Assembly: GCA_003231645.1 (NCBI GenBank)
Contig: QIIW01000102.1
Coordinates: 1 to 49,936 of the forward strand
Source: Acidimicrobiia bacterium
Lineage (GTDB): Bacteria > Actinomycetota > Acidimicrobiia > Acidimicrobiales > Aldehydirespiratoraceae
Reading direction: 5' to 3'
Length of the DNA: 49,936 nucleotides
The notes beneath the pieces were generated by a model. It was not told the origin of the DNA. It did no database searches and worked only from the letters and a program-made list of their open reading frames with translations. Below are positions 14,594-22,821 of the stretch, piece by piece. Numbering within the stretch: position 1 is the first letter of the stretch; every line of letters starts with the position of its first letter. A program made the translations under genes and the position numbers.

Positions 14594-15544
14594 GTGGGTT
14601 CACGAAGAACGCTCATTTTGATAGCAGCCATAGCGGTCGGTGCCTTCGCTGGTATTGCCCTGCTGAGTTACATCCGTGGCGTGGAGAACGGTGTCTATCA
14701 GGACGCCCAACCGGTGCAGGTTCTGATCGCGACGGCAGACATTCCCCAGGGAACACCGGCGTCCGACGCGCTGCGCATGGTGCAGGTGAAGGACATCCCT
14801 TTGGAGATCCGTCCCACGAGCTACATCCCGGCCGACGGCACGGACGAACTGGCGGGCCTGGTCGCGAGCAGCGACATTCCGCGTAACCAGATCATCATTC
14901 GCGGCCTGTTCGTCGACCCGACAGTGATCCAGCAGTCGTTCAAGGATCAGATCCCCAGTGGCCAGGTGGCCGTCTCGGTGTCGGTCGCCCAGGTCAGGGC
15001 GGTCGGCGGCTACCTGCAGCCCGGCGACGAGGTCAACATCATGGTCAACGACAACGCCGCTGGTTGCGGAGCCGGCACCACCCAAGGCGCAGCGGGCGAC
15101 GTCCCCACGACGACCGTCGTCGGCCCACAGAGCGTGGACCCCACCGACTACTGCTCCTACGTCCAGCCTGCCCGATACATATTCCAGCGCGTGCAGATCC
15201 TGGCGATCGGTGATCGCCAGGCCCTGCAGCCCGGCCAGACGTCGGACACCGGGATCGTGCCGATGAGCGGAACCATCACCTTCATGGTTCCCAACGCCGC
15301 GGCTCAGATCATCGCCTCGCTCGACCCTTCGATGATCTACCTCACCCTCCTTCCCGAGGACTACCAGGCCGAGCCCCTCCCGGCTCTCACCAAGAAACTC
15401 CTCGAAGGGCCGACGCCGGCCGAGACCGCCGGCTGTCTCACGCCCTACGGCACCGACGGCTACGTGGCGGGCGACACCGGAGCCACGGCTTCTGATCTGA
15501 CCGCCGCTCCGGGCTTCAGCTGCAGTGCGATCCGGGGGGAGTGA
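14594..15544 (+). CDS. cpaB: Flp pilus assembly protein CpaB/RcpC
   Basis: 316 residues. The start is GTG at 14594 after GAGGG, giving a short basic N-terminus and one membrane helix (LILIAAIAVGAFAGIALLSY). An SAF-type domain follows (VLIATADIPQGTPASDALRMVQ and GLVASSDIPRNQIIIRGLF), then the RcpC domain (GQVAVSVSVAQVRAVGGYLQPGDEVNIMV). CpaB is the periplasmic/envelope component of Tad pili, thought to guide the secretion channel; in a Gram-positive-type envelope its role is less clear. Several cysteines lie in an insertion between two parts of the RcpC domain. First gene of the Tad operon, sharing its stop with the next start (GTGA). Confidence 0.9.
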   Translation: MGSRRTLILIAAIAVGAFAGIALLSYIRGVENGVYQDAQPVQVLIATADIPQGTPASDALRMVQVKDIPLEIRPTSYIPADGTDELAGLVASSDIPRNQIIIRGLFVDPTVIQQSFKDQIPSGQVAVSVSVAQVRAVGGYLQPGDEVNIMVNDNAAGCGAGTTQGAAGDVPTTTVVGPQSVDPTDYCSYVQPARYIFQRVQILAIGDRQALQPGQTSDTGIVPMSGTITFMVPNAAAQIIASLDPSMIYLTLLPEDYQAEPLPALTKKLLEGPTPAETAGCLTPYGTDGYVAGDTGATASDLTAAPGFSCSAIRGE

Positions 15545-16839
15545 GCGCCATGCCGAGTTTCTTCACCGACGACACAAGTTCGATCCCCGAGATCGAGAGC
15601 CCCGCGGATGTGATTGATGCCGCGCCGGCCGAGTCCACCACGAAGAGGCCGGTGGGCGATCGTGGAGCCGGCGATGCTGCTGTCAACGTCGTGGTTGTCG
15701 ATCCCGACGACATCACACGGAACCATCTCCTCACCCAACTCGGTGACGACGTCAGTTCCTTCCCGTCGGCCGAGGAACTCGTGCCGTTCCTCAACGGCGA
15801 ACCGGTCGTGATGATCCTGGGACCGAGTTGTGCCGTGGATGGTTCTCTCGCCGCGGTTGAACAGGTTCTGTGCAAGCATCGGGAGATCGGTGCGATTCTC
15901 GTGGCTGAGGAACTCACCACAAATCTCCTGCAGCAGGCCCTGAGGTCTGGTGTGAAGGACGTGCTGGCGGCCCCGGCCGACGACCAGCAGCTCGCCGAGG
16001 CGATTTCCCGGGTCACGCCGGGGCTGTCGGCTTCGTCCAGCGCGCCGCCCGAGGATGATCCGCTGCTCTCGGGGGACGGTGACTTGGCCCACGTGATCAC
16101 CGTGTTCTCCACGAAGGGCGGTGCCGGTAAGTCGGTCATCGCCACGAACCTCGGGGTCGTGCTGGCCCAGAGGTCGGACAAGCCGGTCTGTCTCGTTGAC
16201 GCCGACCTGCAGTTCGGCGACATCGCCGTGATGCTGAAGTTGGCCCCCCAGCACACGATTGTCGACGCGGTCAGCTCTCTCGACCGACTCGATGCCAGCT
16301 TGCTGCAGAGCCTGCTGATCACTCACGAGTCATCGGGGTTGATGATTCTGCCCGCTCCGCTGGAGCCGGCCTTCGCCGATCAGATAGGCGCCGCGGAGAT
16401 GGTGCAGATCATCGAGGTCCTGAAGCGCTTCTGCTCCTACGTGATCGTCGACACTCCGGCGTACTTCAACGACGTGGTGCTCGGGATCATCGAGGCCAGC
16501 GACGACGTGCTGCTCGTGGCAGGGATGGATATTCCCAACATCAAGAACGTGAAGATCGGCCTCCAGACCCTGAGGCTTCTCAACACCCCGATGGAGAAGC
16601 TCCGCCTGATCCTCAACCGGGCCAACTCGAAGGTGAAGCTCGATGTCAGCGAGGTGGAACGGACGTTGCAGGTCAGCGCCGACGTGCTCATCCCGAGCGA
16701 CATCATTGTGCCACAGTCGGTCAACCGAGGTGTCCCGCTCGTCCAAACCGCGAAGAGGTCGGGGGTGGCCAAGGCCATCGGGGAAATCGCTGACATCTTC
16801 GCCGCCGACGCGGCCCCGGCGAAACGCGGTTGGCGTTGA
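15541..16839 (+). CDS. cpaE: Tad pilus ATPase CpaE/TadZ
   Basis: 432 residues. The N-terminal half (about 48-165) has a receiver-like fold (NVVVVDPDDITRNHLLTQL) that lacks a normal phospho-acceptor site. The C-terminal half is a MinD/ParA-type ATPase with the deviant Walker A STKGGAGKS, DADLQFGD and VIVDTPAYFND. TadZ proteins place the pilus machine at the pole or at chosen membrane sites. GTG at 15541 overlaps cpaB; ATG at 15550 is an alternative. A 65-base gap precedes cpaF. Confidence 0.92.
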   Translation: MSAMPSFFTDDTSSIPEIESPADVIDAAPAESTTKRPVGDRGAGDAAVNVVVVDPDDITRNHLLTQLGDDVSSFPSAEELVPFLNGEPVVMILGPSCAVDGSLAAVEQVLCKHREIGAILVAEELTTNLLQQALRSGVKDVLAAPADDQQLAEAISRVTPGLSASSSAPPEDDPLLSGDGDLAHVITVFSTKGGAGKSVIATNLGVVLAQRSDKPVCLVDADLQFGDIAVMLKLAPQHTIVDAVSSLDRLDASLLQSLLITHESSGLMILPAPLEPAFADQIGAAEMVQIIEVLKRFCSYVIVDTPAYFNDVVLGIIEASDDVLLVAGMDIPNIKNVKIGLQTLRLLNTPMEKLRLILNRANSKVKLDVSEVERTLQVSADVLIPSDIIVPQSVNRGVPLVQTAKRSGVAKAIGEIADIFAADAAPAKRGWR

Positions 16840-16904
16840 TTCCCCAGACATCGGCTTTCGGTCGGATCGAGATTGTCGGCACGAGTTGTCGGCGAGGAGT
16901 GTGA

Positions 16905-18353
16905 ATGTCTCTCTACAAGCGACTCCACGAGGTTCAGCAGAACGGCAGCGGAGATGCGGGTGAAACCAAGACGGCTTCACCGGCCGGTGGTGGATCTTCC
17001 GGCGGAGCCGGCGGGTTGCTGGCGGCGACCAGGCAGGCCCGAAGCGGTCCGGCCGGTCGACGTGACCCGGTGCTCGACGAGCTTCGACAGAGGATTCATC
17101 ACAGTCTGATCGACGAGCTCGGTCCGATCCTCTACGACAGTCGACTGTCGGAGGAGGATCTTCGCAAGAAGGTCCATGAACAGCTGATCGCCGCTCTTGC
17201 CCAGGAGCGCGCACCGCTCTCGGCCGCCGACAAGGCGCAGCTCATACAGGACGTGTCCGACGACATTCTCGGATACGGACCCATAGATCCTCTGCTTCGT
17301 GATGACGACGTCTCGGAAATAATGTGCAACGGCCCCGATGCCGTGTACGTCGAGCGCGATGGACGGCTGGTCAAGGACCCCGTGACCTTTGTCGATGAGG
17401 CCCACCTGCGCCGCATCATCGACAAGATCGTCGGCCAGGTGGGTCGGCGTATCGACGAGTCATCGCCCATGTGCGACGCCCGACTTCCCGACGGTTCCCG
17501 TGTGAACGCCGTCATCTCGCCGTTGACGATCGGTGGCCCCTTTCTCACCATCCGAAAGTTCAAGGCCGACCCGCTGCAGGTCGACGACCTGATCCGATTC
17601 GGCACCTTCGACGCCAATTCCGCCCGGTTCCTCCAGGCGTGCGTGGTCGGTCGTCTCAACATCGTCGTCGCCGGCGGCACCGGCACCGGCAAGACGACGA
17701 CCCTCAACGTCCTCTCGTCGTTCATCCCCGACGGCGAACGGGTGGTGACGGTCGAGGATGCCAAGGAACTGCAACTCCGTCAGGACCATGTGCTGTGCAT
17801 GGAGACCCGACCGCCCAACATCGAGGGGCGGGGCCAGGTCACGATCCGCGACCTGGTGAAGAACAGTCTGCGTATGCGACCCGATCGGATCGTCATCGGG
17901 GAGTGCCGCGCCGGCGAGGCCCTCGACATGCTCCAGGCCATGAACACCGGCCATGACGGCTCGCTCACCACCGTCCACGCCAACTCGCCGCGGGACACAC
18001 TCAGCCGCCTCGAGACGCTGACCCTCATGGCCGGGTTCGATCTGCCGGTTCGGGCCATCAGGGAGCAGATGGCATCGGCCATCGACGTGATCATCCAGAT
18101 CGCGCGGCTCCGCGACGGAAGCCGCCGCATCACCCACGTCACCGAGGTCCAGGGCATGGAGGGGGACGTCATCACTCTCCAGGACATCTTCTTGTACGAT
18201 TTCGCCGCCGGCGTCGACGACGACGGCCGGTACCGTGGCGTACTGCGACCGACCGGAATTCGACCGAAGTTCGCCGAGAAGTTGAAGTCTCAGGGGATCA
18301 AGCTCGGTCCCGAGACGTTCGCGCCACAGAATGTCGGAAGGTCCGAGCAGTGA
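16905..18353 (+). CDS. cpaF: Tad pilus secretion ATPase CpaF/TadA
   Basis: 482 residues. A helical N-terminal domain (LIDELGPILYDSRL... ILGYGPIDPLL... DVSEIMCNGPDAVYVERDG) precedes the secretion-ATPase core, with Walker A GGTGTGKTT (about residues 258-266), the Asp box ERVVTVEDAKEL and Walker B MRPDRIVIGECRAGEALDML, plus the His-box TGHDGSLTTVHANS. This is the bifunctional ATPase that powers pilus extension and retraction. A good GAGGAG precedes the ATG. The stop overlaps the start of the tadB-like gene (GTGA). Confidence 0.96.
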   Translation: MSLYKRLHEVQQNGSGDAGETKTASPAGGGSSGGAGGLLAATRQARSGPAGRRDPVLDELRQRIHHSLIDELGPILYDSRLSEEDLRKKVHEQLIAALAQERAPLSAADKAQLIQDVSDDILGYGPIDPLLRDDDVSEIMCNGPDAVYVERDGRLVKDPVTFVDEAHLRRIIDKIVGQVGRRIDESSPMCDARLPDGSRVNAVISPLTIGGPFLTIRKFKADPLQVDDLIRFGTFDANSARFLQACVVGRLNIVVAGGTGTGKTTTLNVLSSFIPDGERVVTVEDAKELQLRQDHVLCMETRPPNIEGRGQVTIRDLVKNSLRMRPDRIVIGECRAGEALDMLQAMNTGHDGSLTTVHANSPRDTLSRLETLTLMAGFDLPVRAIREQMASAIDVIIQIARLRDGSRRITHVTEVQGMEGDVITLQDIFLYDFAAGVDDDGRYRGVLRPTGIRPKFAEKLKSQGIKLGPETFAPQNVGRSEQ

Positions 18354-20317
18354 GAGCCCGACCCCCGGGGGCCACTCCCGGTCGGCACCGAGCGCGTCGG
18401 CACCCACTCGTATGGGTGGCACTGATCGTCCTGATCGCCGGTCTGGGCCCGGGCCAGTCGGCCTTCGCCCAGACTCCTGCGTCACCGTTCGGGCCCGCCA
18501 CCACGCTGATGTCGGTTGACACCGTCGGTGATCCGGTGGTCATCGTCCGTACTCCCCAGAGGCCGGTCACCGTCGACATCGAGGTGGGCGGCCTGCCGGC
18601 CACCGTAGGCTCGATCACCTCGATGGCCGACAGCGCCCGATCGGTGCAGACCGTCCTCGTGATCGACAACGGTGCGGAGGCCTCGGGGTTTCTCGACAGT
18701 TTCGTGTCGGCGGCTCGCGACTATGTCTCGGCCGCGCCGGCCGGTGAACAGATCAGCGTCTGGACCACCGGCGGAGGACCGAAACTGAGGGCGGCCGGTA
18801 CCTCCGACCGACAGCGAGTCGATGCCGTTCTCGCCAACCTGGTCAGCGCGGCCGGTAGCAACCACATGTGGGACACCGTTCGGGGTGCCGCGTTGGATTT
18901 GACCGACACTGCGGTCGGTTCGACCAACGTGGTCCTGTTCGTCGGATCCGTCGATACCGAGTCGGTCTCGACGTCAACCGAGGCACGAGGAGCGGTGCTG
19001 GCAGCAGGGGCATCGGCATTCGTCGTTTCCAACGACAACCCTGCTCTCCCCCTCGATTCGCTCACCCGACTCGTGGCGGTCAGTCCGGCTGGGGGATTCA
19101 AGGCCGATTCCGATCCCGCGGTCCTGGCCGGCTACGGCAAGTCGGTGTCTGATGTCGTGTCGGGAACGTGGCTGATCAGGTTCTCGGCCGAGAACCTCAA
19201 CACCGAGAATCAGATCGGCATAACGGTTGATGGCACACACTTCTCTGCCTCCTATGTCCCCGAATCGATCACCACCGGCCGCGCTCTCGCCCCCTTCCCG
19301 GTCGTCACTGACGGCGGGTTGCCGGGCCTCAGCGGTAGCTCGGCCAAGCTGATTGGGGTGTCCATGGGTGCTCTGGCGGCTGCTCTGGCCGCTTACGCGC
19401 TGGTGATGCTCTTCCAGAACGATCCCTCGGGTCTCGACTCGACCCTCATGCCGTACACCGAGTCGCTCGCCGGGGATGCCGCGGGCGCCGGTGGCCAGAA
19501 GCGGTCATTCTCCAAGAACCTCCTCGTGATGCGGGCGGTGGAGATCACCGAGGGTCTGGCCGAGCGTCAGGGGGTGCTGTCGAAATTGGAGGCGCTGCTC
19601 GAACGAGCCGATCTGCCTCTGAGAGTTGGTGAGGCGCTCAGCGGCTACGCGGCGATCACCCTGTCGGCGGCGGTGTTCGGTCTGCTCCTCGGCAAGACGC
19701 TCACCGCCATGGTGTTCTTCACCGCGATCGGGCTGACGATCCCGCCGCTGGTTGTGAAGATGAAAGCCGGCCGCAGGCGCAAGAAGTTCATGGGCCAACT
19801 GCCCGATACCCTGCAGTTGCTCTCGTCGACGCTGAAGGCCGGCTACTCGTTCATGCAGGGCGTGGACGCCGTGTCACAGGAGATCGCCGAGCCGATGGCC
19901 GGAGAGCTACGCCGCGTCGTCACTGAGGCCCAGTTGGGGCGTCCGGTGGAGGAAGCGATGGACGCGTCGGCGGAACGGATGGACTCGAACGACTTCGCGT
20001 GGGCGGTCATGGCCGTGAGGATCCAGCGTGAAGTCGGCGGCAACTTGTCGGAACTCCTGCTCACGGTGGCCGAGACCATGACCGAACGCGAGCGGCTGCG
20101 CCGCGATGTGGCCTCACTCACGGCCGAGGGAAAGATGAGCGCCATCATCCTCGGGGCGCTGCCGATCCTGCTGGGGATCGTCATGTGGGTGCTCAACAAT
20201 GACTACATCGAGCTGCTCTTCACCGACCCGCTCGGAAAGATCCTGCTGGTCATTTCGGGCGTCGCCGCTCTTGCCGGCTTCGCCTGGATGAAGAAGATCA
20301 TCACCATCGACATCTGA
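18350..20317 (+). CDS. tadB: VWA-like domain fused to Tad membrane platform protein TadB
   Basis: 655 residues, about twice normal TadB. A signal peptide or membrane anchor (about 20-45, VALIVLIAGLGPGQSAFAQ) leads into an extracytoplasmic region (about 45-310) with a VWA-like core: TVLVIDNGAEASGFLDSFVSAARDYV... VDAVLANLVSAAGSNHMWDTVRGAALDL... TNVVLFVGSVD. The MIDAS motif DxSxS reads DNGAE, so metal binding is doubtful. After a second membrane helix (about 330-350), the C-terminal half is the TadB/GspF platform, with LPDTLQLLSSTLKAGYSFMQ and FAWAVMAVRIQREVGGNLSELL. The platform half anchors the CpaF motor. VWA-TadB fusions also occur in other actinobacteria. Confidence 0.9.
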   Translation: MRARPPGATPGRHRARRHPLVWVALIVLIAGLGPGQSAFAQTPASPFGPATTLMSVDTVGDPVVIVRTPQRPVTVDIEVGGLPATVGSITSMADSARSVQTVLVIDNGAEASGFLDSFVSAARDYVSAAPAGEQISVWTTGGGPKLRAAGTSDRQRVDAVLANLVSAAGSNHMWDTVRGAALDLTDTAVGSTNVVLFVGSVDTESVSTSTEARGAVLAAGASAFVVSNDNPALPLDSLTRLVAVSPAGGFKADSDPAVLAGYGKSVSDVVSGTWLIRFSAENLNTENQIGITVDGTHFSASYVPESITTGRALAPFPVVTDGGLPGLSGSSAKLIGVSMGALAAALAAYALVMLFQNDPSGLDSTLMPYTESLAGDAAGAGGQKRSFSKNLLVMRAVEITEGLAERQGVLSKLEALLERADLPLRVGEALSGYAAITLSAAVFGLLLGKTLTAMVFFTAIGLTIPPLVVKMKAGRRRKKFMGQLPDTLQLLSSTLKAGYSFMQGVDAVSQEIAEPMAGELRRVVTEAQLGRPVEEAMDASAERMDSNDFAWAVMAVRIQREVGGNLSELLLTVAETMTERERLRRDVASLTAEGKMSAIILGALPILLGIVMWVLNNDYIELLFTDPLGKILLVISGVAALAGFAWMKKIITIDI

Positions 20318-20324
20318 GGCACAC

Positions 20325-21254
20325 GTGTTCAACATCGATCCCCAAGTCGCAGTTGTCCTCTTCGGAGGGGCCATCGGTCTGGTCATCTGGACCGTCGCGT
20401 CACAGGCGCATGACAAGTCGGTGGTCCGGGAATCGCTCCGCCAGCTCGACGAGTACGAAATCGACAACGTTCGGGACCAGCAGCTTCTCAACCCGTTGGC
20501 CGAGCGTGCGCTCATGCCGGTTCTCGGAGCGTTGACCAACATCGGCCGGCGCTTCACGCCGGTCGGGTATGTCGACGGGGTCAGGCACAAGTTCGTCCTG
20601 TCGGGGCGTCCACAGGCCGAGGCGGTGGATCGTTTCCTGGCGATTCGGGTCGTCACGGTGGTTCTGATCCCGATCTCACTGTGGTTCTCCTACGGGCTCA
20701 ATCCGATGGGTATTCAAGGAAAGAGTCAGATGGGTGTGGCCGCGCTGAGCGTCCTCGCGTTGCTGGTCGGACCCGACGCGAAACTCAACCGGAAGGTGGA
20801 GGAGCGCCAGAAGGCGATCCAGAGGGGTCTGCCCGACATCATTGATCTTCTGGTGATCAGCGTGGAGGCCGGCCTCGGCTTCGAACAGGCGCTCGAGCGC
20901 ACGGTCCGATCGGTGCCCGGACCGCTCAGCGATGAGTTCATCCGGATGTTGGGTGAGGCCCGTGCCGGTTCCACCCGAGCCGACGCGATGCGGGCTCTCG
21001 ACGCACGTATCGAAGTGCCCGAGATCCGTTCGTTTGTGCTGGCGATACTCCAAGCCGACACGTTCGGTGTGTCGATCGGTCGTGTGCTCAGAGCCCAGGC
21101 GGCGGAAATGCGCATCAGGCGTCGCCAGCTCGCTCAGGAGAAGGCCCAGAAGGCCCCCGTGAAGATGCTCATCCCAATGGTGTTCTGCATCTTCCCGGCG
21201 TTGTTCACGATCGTCCTCGGTCCGGCGGCGCTTCGGATCATGGCCAACTTCTGA
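20325..21254 (+). CDS. tadC: Tad pilus membrane platform protein TadC
   Basis: 309 residues with a GspF-type domain. An N-terminal helix (VAVVLFGGAIGLVIWTV) precedes a soluble region, two central helices and the platform signature GLPDIIDLLVISVEAGLGFEQAL... LRAQAAEMRIRRRQLAQEKAQKAPVKMLIP, ending in a last helix (VFCIFPALFTIVLGPAALRI). TadC pairs with TadB as the inner-membrane platform for CpaF. It starts with GTG 7 bases after tadB, in the same transcription unit. Confidence 0.94.
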   Translation: MFNIDPQVAVVLFGGAIGLVIWTVASQAHDKSVVRESLRQLDEYEIDNVRDQQLLNPLAERALMPVLGALTNIGRRFTPVGYVDGVRHKFVLSGRPQAEAVDRFLAIRVVTVVLIPISLWFSYGLNPMGIQGKSQMGVAALSVLALLVGPDAKLNRKVEERQKAIQRGLPDIIDLLVISVEAGLGFEQALERTVRSVPGPLSDEFIRMLGEARAGSTRADAMRALDARIEVPEIRSFVLAILQADTFGVSIGRVLRAQAAEMRIRRRQLAQEKAQKAPVKMLIPMVFCIFPALFTIVLGPAALRIMANF

Positions 21255-21262
21255 GTGGACCC

Positions 21263-22750
21263 TTGACCGGAACCGTGATCGCGGAGATCGCCGGGGACAC
21301 GGCTTCCGGCGTCCGCGGCCGGGGTCCCGCTCGGCGTGTGGACGGCCCGAACCTCGGGGGGGTGGTCGGACTGTGCATGGCGCTGATCGGCACGGTCATC
21401 GGCTCTCAACGCCTGTCCGACAACAGCTTCCTGACCCACCTGGCCACCGGTCGCGAGATGATCGCCCACGGATTCGTCCACCGCGACGTGTTCACCTGGA
21501 CGTCGCAGGGGCGCGAGCTGGTGGTCCAGAGCTGGCTGGCTTCGCTGCTCTACGGCTTCGTCGAGCAGATCGCCGGCCTGGGTGGATTGCGTCTGCTCAT
21601 GGCGGCCACGGCCGGCTTGCTGGCCTGGATCTCATGGCGGCTCAGTGACGAGGCCCCGAGTCTGTTCACCCGCCTCGTGGTGATGGCACCCGTGCTCGTG
21701 GTCGGCGCCGTGATGTGGAGCGAACGGCCGCTTCTCATCGCTCTGGTTCTGTTCGGCATGACACTTCTCGTCACCCGAGGGCGCGGTAGCCCGGTGTGGA
21801 TGGTCGTCATCGGGGTGATCTGGATCGGTGTTCACGGGAGCTGGCCGTTGGGTCTGGTTCTTCTCGCCGGGCGGGCCATCGGGGCGCGTCTCGACCACGA
21901 CGATCCGGTTCGTGAGCTGCGGGCGCTGAAATGGCTGGGGGCCGGGATCCTCATCGGAGGAGTATTCAATCCCTACGGTCCCAGGCTTCTCGCATTCCCG
22001 TTCGAGCTGCTGGGCCGCCGGGAGATACTCTCCAACGTGGCGGAATGGCGGTCACCGTCCTTCGACGTACTTTACGCGAGGGCATTCCTGGTGATCGTCA
22101 TCATGTTGATCGTCGCGGTGACCCGACGATGGTCGTGGCGCACGCTCCTTCCGGCGATTGTGTTCGTGGCCGCGGCGTTGGTGAGTCGTCGTAACATTCC
22201 GCTGGCGACCTTGGCCGTGATCCCCGTCCTCGCGGCCGGACTGCCGTCTCTCGGCCGGCTCGCCTCGGGCGATTCCTCCGAGATGACAAGGCGGCTCGGA
22301 CATGTCCTGACGGTGCTGGTCGTCGTCTTCCCGCTTCTGCTGGTGCGACCGCCCAACCTGGACCTCTCGCAGTATCCCGTCGAGGCGGTCGATGCCATGG
22401 AAACGGCCGGGGTCTCGCCGGCGGTTGTTCATGTGATCCATCCCGACTTCGTTGGTAACTACCTCGAACTCCGGTACGGCGATGCCGCGGCGGCGTGGAT
22501 AGATGATCGTTACGAACTCCACAAGACCTCTCTGATGGCGGACTACCTGACCCTGTTCGACGCCGGGCCCGGATGGCGCGAGGTGCTGGATCGTAGCGGG
22601 GGTGACGTTCTGCTCTGGCCGACCGACAAGCCGTTGACGCAGCTGGTGAGGGACGTGGCCGGCTGGCACACGCTCTGGGCGGACGCCGACTGGACCGTGC
22701 TCTGTCGCCCTGACGTGATCGGCTGCGGAGAATCGTCGAACCTCGGTTGA
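21263..22750 (+). CDS. Multi-pass membrane protein, GT-C glycosyltransferase-like
   Basis: 495 residues with about ten hydrophobic segments and a soluble C-terminal domain (about 375-495). Residues 50-90 (SDNSFLTHLATGREMIAHG, then RDVFTWTSQGRELV and WLASLLYG) resemble the first loop of bacterial membrane proteins of the GT-C type, where an Asp near the first helix binds a lipid-linked sugar. The start is TTG at 21263, 8 bases after tadC. The position inside the pilus operon suggests a role with the pilus, for instance sugar transfer to pilin, but this is inference and no catalytic motif is proven. Confidence 0.6.
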   Translation: MTGTVIAEIAGDTASGVRGRGPARRVDGPNLGGVVGLCMALIGTVIGSQRLSDNSFLTHLATGREMIAHGFVHRDVFTWTSQGRELVVQSWLASLLYGFVEQIAGLGGLRLLMAATAGLLAWISWRLSDEAPSLFTRLVVMAPVLVVGAVMWSERPLLIALVLFGMTLLVTRGRGSPVWMVVIGVIWIGVHGSWPLGLVLLAGRAIGARLDHDDPVRELRALKWLGAGILIGGVFNPYGPRLLAFPFELLGRREILSNVAEWRSPSFDVLYARAFLVIVIMLIVAVTRRWSWRTLLPAIVFVAAALVSRRNIPLATLAVIPVLAAGLPSLGRLASGDSSEMTRRLGHVLTVLVVVFPLLLVRPPNLDLSQYPVEAVDAMETAGVSPAVVHVIHPDFVGNYLELRYGDAAAAWIDDRYELHKTSLMADYLTLFDAGPGWREVLDRSGGDVLLWPTDKPLTQLVRDVAGWHTLWADADWTVLCRPDVIGCGESSNLG

Positions 22751-22821
22751 AGAGTTCTCCCGATTGGTCGGGATCTGCCGATGGAGCAGCATCCAAACGG
22801 GGGTGAGCCGTCATCGACACC

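Noticed and set aside
18350..18360. Possible frameshift joining two separate genes into the VWA-TadB protein
   Set aside because: The frame is continuous for 655 codons, with a signal sequence at the start and a membrane helix between the parts; similar fusions exist in other actinobacteria.
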